The notes below the pieces were generated by a model. That model saw only the letters and a list, made by a program, of their open reading frames with translations, had not been told where the DNA came from and did not search any database. Positions 42,970 to 52,788 of a stretch of DNA of 64,000 nt are shown piece after piece (position 1 is the stretch's first letter; every line of letters starts with the position of its first letter). This stretch comes from Calliphora vicina (taxonomy: Eukaryota; Arthropoda; Insecta; Diptera; Calliphoridae): the NCBI RefSeq assembly GCF_958450345.1, contig NC_088784.1, positions 44,640,278 through 44,704,277 of the forward strand. The letters are read 5' to 3'. The position numbers and the translations under genes were made by a program.

Positions 42970-43781
42970 TTTTATACCCTTCACCTTCGTGAGAAGGGTA
43001 TATATAAGTTTGTCATTCCGTTTGTAATTTCTACATTTTTCATTTCCGACCCTATAAAGTATATATATTCTGGATCCTTATAGATAGCGGAGTCGATTAA
43101 GCCATGTCCGTCTGTCTGTCTGTCCGTCTGTCTGTCTGTTGAAATCAGTTTTCTGAAGACCCCAGATATCTTCAGGATCCAAATCTTCAATAATTCTGTC
43201 AGACATGCTTTCGAGAATTTTGCTATTTAAAATCAGCAAAATCGGTCCACAAATGGCTGAGATATGAGGGAAAAACCAAGACAACCTCTATTTTTGACCT
43301 ATTTTTTTACCTATATCTGGATTACTAAGACATTAATACAGACTATGGATATCTAATGATAGATATTTCAAAGACATTTGCAACGACGTATATAAGACCA
43401 TAGTAAGTTGGACCTACAATGGGTCAAAATCGGGAGAAAAAATTTTGAACCCGAATTTTTTTTAAAAAAAATTTAAAAATTTAAAAAACAAAAAAAAAAA
43501 TTTAAAATTTAAAAAAAAAAAAATTTTTTAAATTTAAAAAAAAAAAATTTTTTTAAATTTAAAAAAAAAAAAATTTTAAATTTTAAAAAAAAAAATTTTA
43601 ATTTAAAAAAAAAAAAATTTAAAATAACAATCGAAAAATTTTTTTTTCCCAAAAATTCAAAAAACAACTGGAAAAAAAATTAAATTTTGTTTACCTAAAA
43701 ATATTTAAAATTTTGAAGTATAATTTGGTGAAGGGTATATAAGATTCGGCACAGCCGAATATAGCACTCTTACTTGTTTTT
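42970..43781. repeat. GGTGAAGGGTAT dispersed repeat, full copy
   Basis: Starts TTTTATACCCTTCACCTTCG and ends GGTGAAGGGTATATAAGATT, then CACAGCCGAATATAGC and CTTACTTGTTTTT, so its ends are inverted. It contains CCTATAAAGTATATATATTC, TAGCGGAGTCGATTAAGCC, GTCCGTCTGTCTGTCTGTCC and, at 43450-43690, a run of A/T-only blocks. Other copies: 50385-50572 (right end), 53716-53955 (inverted right end) and 59625-60258. Small frames here are chance. Confidence 0.75.
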
Positions 43782-43827
43782 GTTTATTTTGTTTGTTTGG
43801 TGCGAATTTTAAATTTGTAATTTGGCA

Positions 43828-44036
43828 ATGGATAAAAAAGGTAAGTAAAAACTTAAAATTGTAGCATTATTAATTAAACAAATATAATTTAATTATTATT
43901 TTCATTATTAGTAAAAAGAAAAAAAAGTGCAAGCAAGTGGGGCCAGGGCAGCGAGCGGGCTTTATTAGAGGTGTGGGCTGAAAGAATGGCAGAGCTGCGT
44001 GGCTTTAACTTTAATCAGACTTTTTATTTCTTTTAA
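43828..44036 (+). pseudogene. Harbinger-associated Myb/SANT-like protein, truncated
   Basis: Exon 1 (43828-43840) is MDKK; an intron with GTAAGT and TTATTAG joins exon 2 (43912-44036), reading KRKKSASKWGQGSE then RALLEVWAERMAELRGFN before an early stop. The W..G....LLEVWAE pattern after a basic N-terminus is the start of a Myb/SANT-like (trihelix) DNA-binding domain, the accessory protein of PIF/Harbinger elements. Only the first helix and a half remain. Confidence 0.6.
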
Positions 44037-44368
44037 TTTATTTATTTAATACAAAAATCTTTTTCTTTATTTTGTTTTGTTTTTACATTTTTGTTTGGAC
44101 AGCTGATTTTGATACATAAATAATCGATACAAATTAGAGATGACAGTTTTCGTTCGTAATTCATAAGGTAATTCAAACTGAATTACGTACGAACAAGGTA
44201 ATTCGCACTTGAAATTTTGTATGGCGAATCATGTAATTCAGTTCGTAATTGGGGGTTGAATGACGAATGAGAGCGTGAATGACGAATAATGCCGTCGTGT
44301 GAACATGGTATAAGTCGCAGCCAAGAGCCGAACCATCAACTATCCGTTTGCTAGTCTGCTATTCTACT

Positions 44369-45501
44369 CAGTGATGCCAGCAGATTTTTTCCGATATCCC
44401 TACGCTTATGAAAAAAAATCCCTTTTTTTCCCTACACTACTTTTTTCTATTTTGAACAGCTAAGTTGTGTTCAATCAAAAAAAAGGCTTAATCGGATTTT
44501 GAAATAGGCCACATCATTGGTTTTTCCAGAGCTTGCTTGCCAAAATAAGAATCCATTGTTCGGGTTTTTGTTTTTGAAAGATTTTTTGGTACATTTGGGT
44601 ATTAACACACAAGCCTTGCATCTACATTTAAAGTCGCCTTCTTTGACCGGCTTCAGCCATCCCATTAGCTTCTCGTTTCTCAACCAACTGTATTTCTTTA
44701 CTTTGTTTCCATCATTATCAGAAGACGAATCGGAAATTTTTTCTAAAATTAGTTATGTTTTAATTTATAATGTTATTTATTTCTTAGAAACTTACTTATT
44801 AAAATCGATGAGACCTGCGAAGATGGTGTACGTATGTAAAAGAATGCACAAAACCAAACAAGTGTTTACTTCAAAAGAAAATTTATTGTAGAATCTACTC
44901 ATGTAGCTAGTTCTTTAAGGAAATGTGAAATACTGTAAAAACGAGAATCCAAGGCGTATTAACAAGGTGAGTGCGTAAGTGAGTTAATACGCCTTGAGAG
45001 AATCACTATATACACACAGCCTCAGAAGTGAGTATACACCAGTGATTTTTTTAAGATCATAAAAATCATTATATTCCGACTTAAATATTTTTTTTTTTTG
45101 AGAACCGAATCTATTATTCAACTCAATCTCCAACAAACCGAAACTGTTAAATTTGAATCGATGATAGATTTTTAGGATTTTCATTATCTTAAAAAAAAAT
45201 CAAAAAAATGTTGGTGTTTACTCACTTTTAAGGCATACTGTAGTTTGAAAGCGGTGATGATATTAAAGATGCCACATAATTACTTACTTCATATTATACC
45301 AGATTTACGAATTTCTAATGATATGCTTAAACAAATTTTATGTTTTTTAATTTTATATTTGGAAAATACAGTTTTAAATTGCCATTGCAAAAAATCCCTA
45401 CAATTCGACAAAAGTAAGAAATCTTTCCCTTTTTCCCTACATGTGAAATTTGGGAAAAAATCCCTCCAAAAAGGGAAAATTCCCTACACTTGGCATCACT
45501 G
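44369..45501 (-). mobile_element. hAT element, duplication [A/G]TTCTACT
   Basis: CAGTGATGCCAGCAGA and, inverted, CAGTGATGCCAAGTG are flanked by ATTCTACT (44361-44368) and GTTCTACT (45502-45509). The related empty site in 36840-37251 reads TTTCTACT, confirming a real insertion. AAATCCCT/AGGGAAAA motifs repeat in both subterminal zones. Near the middle AAGGCGTATTAAC and GTTAATACGCCTT form an inverted pair (44951-44998). Confidence 0.85.
44471..44683 (-). pseudogene. hAT N-terminal zinc-finger exon remnant
   Basis: The minus-strand frame reads MRNEKLMGWLKPVKEGDFKC then RCKACVLIPKCTKK. W.K....F.C.C..C resembles the first half of a BED-like finger found at the start of hAT transposases. The rest of the transposase is missing. 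Confidence 0.45.
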
Positions 45502-45521
45502 GTTCTACTCACTACAGCCTA

Positions 45522-45779
45522 GTACTCTGTTCATATTTGCGAAAAATTATGGTTTTTTCATGCGAAAAATTTTACATGCTGTTTGACAGCTAGCTGTTCG
45601 TGCGAAAGAAGTGCTGCGTATGTTATTTCGTGTGGAAAAATAAGGTTGCCAGATGTATTTCACATGTTTTCCACAATAAAAACAGAGTACTGCTTTTGCG
45701 AAATTATTTCGCATATATTTCATTCCAAATATTTTATATGTAGTTGACAGCATTTCGCACGAAATTTTGAACAGAGTAC
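45522..45779. mobile_element. MITE, duplication CTA
   Basis: GTACTCTGTTCA at both ends (inverted at right) with CTA outside (45519-45521 and 45780-45782). It repeats TTTCGCATA/TTCGTGCGAAA-type palindromic pieces inside. Size and 3-bp duplication suggest a Harbinger-type MITE, though TWA is the more usual target; TA within CTA is the alternative. Confidence 0.7.
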
Positions 45780-45790
45780 CTAGCTTACGC

Positions 45791-46086
45791 CAGTGCCAAG
45801 GCGAATTTATACAAGGTGGAGTCAGTCAATCAGCTGACGCTTGGTTCTAACATCTGTCAAAACATGTTTTTATACTTCAATATCTATGTATATATTCAAA
45901 GCTAATTAACAAAATATTCATATTTTGCATAAATAAGTAAAGCCCTCACTACTCAATTATCTACACTATATTTAGTTTTAATACATATTTGTTTAATTTT
46001 TAATTTTAGTTTTTTTGACATTTGTTAAGACCATTTGTTGTTTTTGTAGAACTACCACCACCTTGTATGAATTCGCCTTGACCAGT
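45791..46086. mobile_element. MITE with CAAGGCGAATT termini
   Basis: CAGTGCCAAGGCGAATTTAT and, inverted, ACTGGTCAAGGCGAATTCAT bound 296 bp, followed inward on both sides by ACAAGGTGG. Flanks GCTTACGC and GCTTAGTT match at 5 of 8 positions, and the empty site in the related copy reads GCTTAGTT. An 8-bp hAT-type duplication that diverged is plausible. Confidence 0.6.
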
Positions 46087-46387
46087 GCTTAGTTATTTTA
46101 TTGTGTATCAAATAATGGTTTTCACTCAGTAGTACTATATTATTTTCTGTTTTTCTAAAAATAAACTGCAATAAAATAAATGGGCAAATTGAGAAAAAGT
46201 AACTGATTATTTATTTTGTTTGTTTATTTTGTTTTTTTAGACTTTAGCTCATAAACAAGTACTTATGTATCAGATTATATACCAGCCATTACTTAACTAC
46301 TTATATGTAATGCAGGTGGTATGTAGTAGTCATTGAAAAGTAAGCTGTTCAGTAATTGCAAGTCATTGCCAAGTTTTTGCTGGGATA

Positions 46388-46759
46388 TACTAGCGAAACG
46401 AGGCCAATAAAGCAGCCGGCCAGAAGTATTCCTTTAGCAAAACGAAGTGAAATGAAGGATCTGGTTGAAGAAATGGAACGAAACGGAGTAGTCGAACCAT
46501 CTTGAAGTCCTTGTAGCTCACTCAAGGTTTTACTTAAAAAGAAAGTCACCAAGAAAGGCAGCTACCCGTTAGCAAGAATTGTCGACGGCGTGGATACTAT
46601 CTGAAACAAAATTATTCTCCATATTGTACATGCAAAATGGTTATTAGCAAGTAGAGATTTCGGAGAAAGACAAGGATAATACAGCCTTTAGCGCGAGAGG
46701 TGGATCATGGCAGTTTAATGTAATGCCATTTGGACTCTGCAACGCTCCAGCCACGAGTG
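46388..46759 (+). pseudogene. Gypsy-type pol: RT fragment
   Basis: In shifting frames the sequence gives TSETRPIKQPARSIPLAKR, EMERNGVVEPS, VTKKGSYPLARIVDGVDTI, a QNGYWQVEISEKDKDNTAF block and WQFNVMPFGLCNAPAT. These are the N-terminal and palm segments of Ty3/Gypsy RT (mdg1/412-like). The strand exchange loop region is cut by the insertion at 46760, beyond which pol continues at 47675. Stops and frame changes make it dead. Confidence 0.85.
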
Positions 46760-47674
46760 CACATAGGTCTGGCGACCCACTTTTTTTGGCCAAAACTAAA
46801 ATATTCACTTATATACATAAATTCATACAAATGATACAATTAATAACAAAAAACATACATTTTATTAAGTTTTTAATAATTTAACTTTTTTCTATTTTTT
46901 TCACTTCCACTCTGCCCAACTCTGAGTAAATCACAATTTTTTAAGTAAAAGTATCCTGAAACAAAAATTGATTTCTTAAAAATAAGCAAAAACTAGCAGA
47001 AAGTTATGGATGATTCCTAAGCACAAAATATCACTGTAATTTTGTGCGTTTTTGGTTGGTTGAAATCGGTTGAAATTATGTATGTTATATACATTATATA
47101 ATTATGAGTAAATTATAATTTTTGAAGCAAAAGTTTCCTGAAACAAAAATTGATTTCTTCAAAATAAGCAAAAACTAGCAGAAAGTTATTTATGATTCGT
47201 AAGCACAAATTATCACTGTAATTTTGTGCGGTTTTGGTTGGTTGAAATCGGTTGAAATTATATAAGTTATATACTATTTTTTTTTTATAAAAAGTTAAAA
47301 TCACTGATTTTTAGGTTATGAAAGTTTTTTATGTAATTTCTTATTACCATAATTTTTATTGAATATTTCACTATTAAAAATTTAACTACTTTCCATCGTC
47401 ATTAATATCCATAACTAACTGACTTAAAAAGTTTATTTATTTTCGTGTAATATGTGACTCAAAGAAAACAAAAAATTACACCACGTGTTTCAGTTTACCA
47501 CTGCACTTAAAACATTGAACTTTCTCCCTTCATAGAATAACGGTTAATTGAAGTTTGTAAAAACAAAATATTTTTTTTGTTTATCTGAAGTGTTTGCTAC
47601 TACATCCTAACAACAAATATAGGAAAAAAAGTTTTGAGTTTTGGCCAAAAAATGTGGTTCGCCAGACCTATGTG
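46760..47674. mobile_element. CAC-terminated element, 5-bp duplication GAGTG
   Basis: CACATAGGTCTGGCGACCCA and, inverted, CACATAGGTCTGGCGAACCA continue as matching inverted repeats for about 38 bp. GAGTG flanks both sides (46755-46759 and 47675-47679). CAC ends with a 5-bp duplication are those of Transib-type transposons; Chapaev-like elements (4 bp) are the alternative. The interior contains two tandem units of about 180 bp (46920-47100 and 47102-47275) sharing CCTGAAACAAAAATTGATTT. There is no coding capacity, so the copy is non-autonomous. Confidence 0.8.
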
Positions 47675-47750
47675 GAGTGGAACGAGTGTTGAAAGGACTT
47701 CACTGGAAGACATTCTTGGTGTACATAATTGTCATGGGGAAGACTTTCGA
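47675..47750 (+). pseudogene. Gypsy-type pol, continuation
   Basis: After the 5-bp duplication the frame resumes ERVLKGLHWKTFLVYIIVMG then KTF. This is the RT segment after the PFGLCNAPATF motif; the YxDD Asp pair appears changed (YIIV in place of YIDD). The Jockey poly(T) at 47751 ends it. Confidence 0.75.
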
Positions 47751-48310
47751 TTTTTTTTTTAAATTTTATTTATTGAATCTTCATTACTTAATGAACTAAC
47801 AAGTATTTCAAACTTTATATCTAATAATTAAAACTTAATTAGTCCAGCCAGTGCCGGATGAAAAATTGTTTATTCATTGTTGATTCTTCCTTATTGTCTT
47901 TAGATTAGGTCTGCTGTGTCCCTCCTTCTTAATCGAGTATGGCTACTGTTATCTAATATGTTGCGGGCCAGTGAGTTTGGTTGAATTTCAAATTTGTTTA
48001 AAAAAATGTTTCTACATTTTTCGTGATCTCAGTTTTTACAAGGGGCACGTTTAGATCTTTGTGTATATTCGCGTTTTTGATATACCAAGGGGCAACTATG
48101 ATCATTTGGATCTCTTCTACATTTGACGCTGAAGCCGTGCCGTAGTTGTATGCCATAACACCATATCGGTCATATGATCATGTTATAAAGTAGAAGTTTA
48201 TAATCTAAACTAAGCGTAGAGTTTCTGTCAATAAGCCAATTAATTTGAATTGATTTCAATTACATTTGAGTCAATTTTGCATCTATATGACTTTTCCATG
48301 TAAGGCGACG
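47751..48310 (-). pseudogene. Jockey LINE 3' end, minus strand
   Basis: The poly(T) at 47751-47760 is the A tail of a Jockey copy read leftward. Upstream (48310 down to about 47890) the minus strand gives RRLTWKSHIDAKLTQM, LSLDYKLLLYN, PIWCYG, APWYI..NIHKDLNVPLVK, NSLARNIL and HTRLRRRDTADL, with stops and frame changes. This is the C-terminal ORF2 part as in the copy at 1-2699. It may be the other half of the fragment at 51144-51655, split by the intervening inserts. Confidence 0.8.
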
Positions 48311-48669
48311 CACAGTGGAGTCAAATGCCTTTTTTACGGATTTATTAATATCTCGACAACAATAATAGCGACGCTCCCAAAATCTGCATATTGTAACAAA
48401 ATGTTAGGGATATAAGAGGGGGAAGTCAATTAACCACCATATAAAATAATTATTAACTGTGCTATATCTATAGATTCTATAGTATAGAACTACAATAATT
48501 ATGCACACTAATTATTGTAGTTCAACAGTTACACTGTGGGCAACTCTAAAACCAAACTACACGTTCCACACGTTCTCCTATATCTATAGAACTACATCAG
48601 TGAGACACACAAAATTTATGCATGTTAATGGTAAAAAAAACTACCATTTTGTTTTAAGATTATATCATT
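48311..48669. repeat. Unassigned repeat-like stretch with a perfect hairpin
   Basis: CTATATCTATAGA occurs near 48463 and 48580. GAACTACAATAATTA (48487-48501) and its exact inverse (48509-48523) form a 15-bp stem with a 7-base loop TGCACAC. No element boundary or coding region is clear. Confidence 0.5.
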
Positions 48670-48673
48670 ATAT

Positions 48674-49293
48674 TGTTACGAAATTGTACTTGAATTCAAA
48701 TATAACGATTTTAACTTCTGATTTAAAAGTAGCCTAATGCTTTCAAATAACAGTGCTGTAATAGCAAACTGTAACATATCTGTGGGCATTATTAACATTG
48801 AATAAAAGCTTTCAGTTGACCATTGATCGTAAGTTGGCAACGCTGTTTGCTGCGACCGTATATTCGAATTCGAATATTCAGTTAAAGAACATTGTAGAAA
48901 GTACACCACAGATGGCGTATGTATTAGAAACCTCTAGACAGTTAAAGAAAAATCTAGAGTGCAGGTGGCAGTGTTATAAATAGTGGCTGAGGTTGCAGTC
49001 GTGAGTGAGTTTATCAGAGACGCTATTCGAATAAACATCAACTGAGTGCCTTAAAGTGTGCTGTATTTTTCAAGTGAATTCGTGTACATTATAAAGTGTC
49101 TGTATTTCTGAGAATTTATAAACGTGTATAAAAAACATTGAGTGACTATTTAATTCTGTGGTTGTTGTACATTTTAAATAAATAAAGAGTTGTTACAATT
49201 TTCAAACTACTAAACGGCTTTTATTTGCAATCAAAAGTATCCGGTTTATTTAAAGGAAATAAACCAGCGTTTTGAAAAGGTTAAAACGTAACA
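48674..49293 (+). mobile_element. Gypsy-type solo LTR, duplication ATAT
   Basis: The 620-bp unit starts TGTTACGAAATTG and ends AAAACGTAACA, an exact 7-bp inverted terminal repeat with TG..CA ends. ATAT flanks both sides (48670-48673 and 49294-49297), the 4-bp duplication of Ty3/Gypsy integration. No internal retroelement sequence adjoins it, so it is a solo LTR left by recombination. A copy of the internal body is not present here; the Gypsy gag/pol remnants at 40330-47750 may be another family. Confidence 0.88.
48974..49015 (+). promoter_or_regulatory. LTR core promoter: TATA box and initiator candidates
   Basis: TTATAAATAG (48974-48983) is a good TATA box. About 25-30 bases downstream GTCGTGAGTGAG could hold the initiator. 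AATAAATAAAGAG near 49180 is a suitable polyadenylation signal for the same LTR. Confidence 0.55.
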
Positions 49294-49408
49294 ATATTAA
49301 CTAGTAATGGGAAGTTAATAATATAAATCTTACCCAATACCTGCCACTAAAAGACTTCGGTTCCTGAAAAGTTTAAATGCATTGCATTGAAACATATATA
49401 ACACAATA

Positions 49409-49555
49409 GCGGAGTTTCCTATTAAGTGCGAATGGTCTTTCATCATTGCAAATGCAAAATTTTACCGTAATCCAATAACAAAATACACACAAAAACCTAT
49501 ACAATTTTGCATTTGCAATAATGCAAGACCATTCGCACTATATAGTGAACTCCGC
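49409..49555. mobile_element. 147-bp TA-flanked MITE (near-perfect hairpin)
   Basis: GCGGAGTTTCCTATTAAGTG, CGAATGGTCTT and ATTGCAAATGCAAAATTTT pair with the inverted right half. TA lies outside both ends (49407-49408 and 49556-49557). The arms are about 60 bp and the loop about 30 bp. Confidence 0.75.
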
Positions 49556-49557
49556 TA

Positions 49558-50384
49558 ATATTTAAAATGAGACAATATAAAAACTACAGATGTAGACGTG
49601 ATCGCGATTTATATTAAGCTAAATTGCCTGCTATTGGATGACTTCGTATTAACCACAAGAAAAAACTTTGAATTAATCACAAAATAACTTTTAAACAAGC
49701 ATATACAAGCGTGAGTGCATGAGAATTAAATTGTTAAAATGCCGCGTGCTATTCATTCACGATTAGAAACTCAACTGATGGAAAACTAAACTTAACTGAA
49801 ATAAAGAAAAGTAATTGGTAAAAGTTTATTATTGTTTATCTCATTATAATACAAGAATATAGCCACGTCCCGGCCTGACTCACACGTGACTCTAGTATTA
49901 TTAATCACAACACTTGCACATCTCTTATAAAAGAAAAAACAATGACAATAACAACAACAACAGCGATAAAACGTTTAGCAGAATCTCAAAGTGCTTTTTG
50001 TTGGTAGACTTAACGGCTGATGCTGTTACTAATTTACATACATATACATATGTAACTTATGAGGCACAGCGGTGCGCAACCTAATTTTTTCTGAAACAAC
50101 GCTTAACTGTCCAGGCTTTTAAAATATATTAAATTCTATGCTCAACTGAGCCCAGCTAATAACTTTATGTCCATTTGAACTGATAAAATCCATTTTTTTG
50201 CACTTCCAATATAAAAACTAATAACAAAGCCACTTCCACAAATAATTTAAATTTAACCAAAACATATCAATAAATACCTGAACTTGGTGGTTGTATAATT
50301 AGATTTATTAATTTTTTGAAATTACTTAATACAAATAGTATTTATTTACGCAAATTTTTTATTTTTATCACTTTTATAAATTTT
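49558..50384. other. AT-rich spacer, nothing recognised
   Basis: No reading frame over 60 codons, RNA gene or bounded repeat is visible. It contains GTGCGCAACCTAATTTTTTC near 50072 with no assigned role. Confidence 0.4.
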
Positions 50385-50572
50385 TTCTCACAAAAAAAAT
50401 TAAAAAATTTAAAATAACAATCGAAACAATTTTTTTTCCAAAAAATTAAAAAAACAACTGGAAAAAAAATTAAATTTTGTTTACCTAAAAATATTTAAAA
50501 TTTTGAAGTATAATTTGGTGAAGGGTATTTAAGATTCGGCACAGCCGAATATAACACTCTTAGGGCCGTTTT
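50385..50572. repeat. GGTGAAGGGTAT repeat, right-end fragment
   Basis: Collinear with 43620-43770, including CCTAAAAATATTTAAAATTT, GGTGAAGGGTAT, GATTCGGCACAGCCGAATAT and CACTCTTA. The last bases of the repeat (CTTACTTRTT) resume after the MITE at 51141, so the MITE cut this copy. Confidence 0.75.
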
Positions 50573-51140
50573 CTCATTAGGTGATTATCTTTTTTCCCAA
50601 CGAAAAACTGCAGATTAAAGAAATTTGGTTTTCTCAATGTCTCATTTGCTTCTATTCTGTCGCAAAGCTAACCCGACCTCATCTGCCAATTATTTATTTA
50701 TCGTACAGTTAAATTCAATCAGCTGAATGCTGTTCATAGTTTTTATGTTTGTGTTTTTGTAAACGAAATTAAATAGATTTTATAAAAAAAAATTTAATTT
50801 GTTGGAGGATGAACTCTAATAACATGAGTTCCAAGTGAATGCTGAAAGAGTTTATCAGGCCAGGCCTAACTACATGGCAGACATGCTGGTTAATGAATTT
50901 TTCAAAAGATTCCGGCTGTCGATGGCCACATTAAACAGCTGATTTATGTAAACATGTTGTCACTTGAAGGCAGGGTTCCCAACTTTCACATCTATTTTGA
51001 GAGGTATTGCCATCTGAAAATAATGTTTTTTGTCGGTATATTGAGAAAACCAAAATTGTTAACGGACAGTTTATCGGCCTAATAAATTTATGTCGACATT
51101 TAGTAACAGGCACTTTGTCGATACATTGAGAAAACGGGCC
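50573..51140. mobile_element. Harbinger-type MITE, duplication TTA
   Basis: GGGCCGTTTTCTCATTAG and, inverted, GGCCCGTTTTCTCAATG are flanked by TTA (50570-50572 and 51141-51143). The repeat it interrupted supplies the empty site, ACTCTTACTT. CTGTCGCAAAG and ATGTCGACATTTAG-like blocks repeat inside. No coding sequence was found. Confidence 0.8.
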
Positions 51141-51143
51141 TTA

Positions 51144-51655
51144 CTTATTCTAATTCAAATATGTGTGAATGCTTAGAATAGCAGTATCATCAGCAAATGT
51201 TGATGTATGAGTGCGATTGTTATATGGCATATCAGACGAATATATCAAATATAAAAAGGGTCCCAGGATAGTGTCTTGGCGGACTCCAGCTTCAACGGGT
51301 TGTGCATTACTTAAAAAGTGTCCTTCTTTAACCTTAAATATTCGCCCAGTTAAATAGCTTTCCAATAGCTTGTATGTGTTTGAGGGTAAATTTTGACTCA
51401 ATTTGTATATTAAACTATCATGCCATACTTTATCAAACGCTTGAGATACATACATATGTCGATGAAGAGTGCGGAACAATATTTATTTTCTTCAAACGCT
51501 TTTCTCACAATATTTACAAGTCTATGGGTTTGTTCGATAGTACTATGTTTTCTTCTAAATCCAAATTGATGATTCGGAATACAATTGTTTTCAGTTAACA
51601 TCGGTATCTTCTAAAATAGATTCTACTTTTGTGTGTTTTGCTTAGGTATCATGGT
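51144..51655 (-). pseudogene. Jockey ORF2 palm fragment, minus strand
   Basis: Minus-strand frames read TMIPKQNTQK, MLTENNCIPNHQFGFRRKH, TIEQTHRLVNIVRKAF, YCSALFIDI with the first Asp, SQAFDKVWHDSLIYKL, VEAGVRQDTILGPFLYLIY and STFADDTAILS. The Pro-Gln-Gly of the GVPQGS box is changed to GVRQDT. A deletion removes the SYRPISLL region and a frame change follows IDI. The family is that of 1-2699. Confidence 0.8.
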
Positions 51656-52159
51656 AATTATTCGATTTTTCTCTTGTTCGAATAATTCGATAACACGTTT
51701 AAAATTAATCGAATTATTCGAATAATTTAAATTTTTTTCAACAAGTTAAGAATCAAGTTTTGATGTAGGTTTTTTAATATTTTATTGTTAAATAAAAATA
51801 AAAAATAACGTTAAAGTTAAAGTTAACAATTCAAGAATTGGTAATGTTAAAAAACATTCTATAACAAAGTCCATCATTAAATTTTCATCAGAAATATTCT
51901 GATCAGATTCCCTCCCGAACAATCTACAAAACAATAGCTCCTTTTTGGAGCTACGCTTTGAGTAGTGTTTATAAACCGGTTAACCGAAAAACCAGTTTTT
52001 CTTCGAAATCTCGGTTTTTTGCGACCCGGTTAATATAAAATGTTGATTTTCGGTTAAGCGGTTTATACGGTTTTTATCACTCGGTTAACTGGTTTTAAAA
52101 AAAAGAACCGTTTGTTCTGCGGCTCCTCAATTCAGGATCATGTCCAACCAGCTCAAAGC
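51656..52159. repeat. ATTATTCGAATAATTCGA repeat and an AACCGG end fragment
   Basis: 51660-51730 holds ATTATTCGATTTTTC and GTTCGAATAATTCGATAAC with inverted partners, resembling a hAT subterminal region. From 51963 TAGTGTTTATAAACCGGTTA starts an AACCGG-type end of about 160 bp. GAGCTACGCTTTGAG and CAGCTCAAAGC lie before this end and the next (52160), in inverted relation. Confidence 0.45.
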
Positions 52160-52788
52160 TAGTGTTTATAAAAAACCGGTTTGACGGTTAACCGAAAATT
52201 GGCCTTTTTTAAAAAACCGGTTTTTCGGTTAACCGACATTGAAAAAACCAGTTAAATGGCATATAGTGTAGAAAACATAAAATGTCCAATAAAGTATGTA
52301 CAGCTTTAAAGTAATTTTAAGTAGTCGGGAATGGTTAATATTAAATACCTATAAATATACAAAAGTCCATTTATTTTGTAAAAAATTCAAAATTATTGTC
52401 TCAGTCAATCGAATTGAGAATAACTATGTTACTAAATATTTAATACTTGTTTTAATTATTGGTTTATTCATTAAATGTCGACCAAAAAATGTAAATCATA
52501 AATTGTTTAATTAAATATTTGATAATTTTGAAATTTATTATCACCTCGACTTTCTGATATGAAAGAGAAAATGTTACTTACAAGTTCTTCTTAGCTGTGA
52601 TTATTTGTCATTATAAAAAAACTCCATTATCAGATTTAAAAAATATTTCAAATAATGTAATATTTCTGAAAAGCTAACGAAATGATTAATAAATTTAAAT
52701 TTTAAGAACAAAACACACTAATGAAGTCAAATTTATTGAAAGAAGGTATGTACAACGAATTCCATTTAACTTTTTGTAAAATCATCAC

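Larger units (their letters stand above)
42820..44310 (+). mobile_element. PIF/Harbinger-like element, duplication TAA
   Basis: TGCCATGTTTCCACG and, inverted, TACCATGTTCACACG are flanked by TAA at 42817-42819 and 44311-44313, the 3-bp duplication typical of PIF/Harbinger. GAATTAC/GTAATTC motifs repeat in both subterminal regions. A Myb/SANT gene remnant is inside (43828-44036). The DDE nuclease gene is absent. A dispersed repeat (42970-43781) is nested within. Confidence 0.8.
40933..46385. mobile_element. CCCAGCAAAA-terminated, TA-flanked element carrying five later inserts
   Basis: TCCCAGCAAAAACTT and, inverted, the same 15 bases terminate the element; TA lies outside both ends (40931-40932 and 46386-46387). 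Deleting element plus one TA joins the Gypsy frame (QLYN to TSETRPIKQ), supporting a TA duplication. Comparison with 36840-37251 shows that its own sequence is only 40933-41148, 44314-44360, 45510-45518, 45783-45790 and 46087-46385. The rest is a Penelope element, a Harbinger-like element, a hAT and two MITEs. No transposase of its own remains. Confidence 0.8.
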
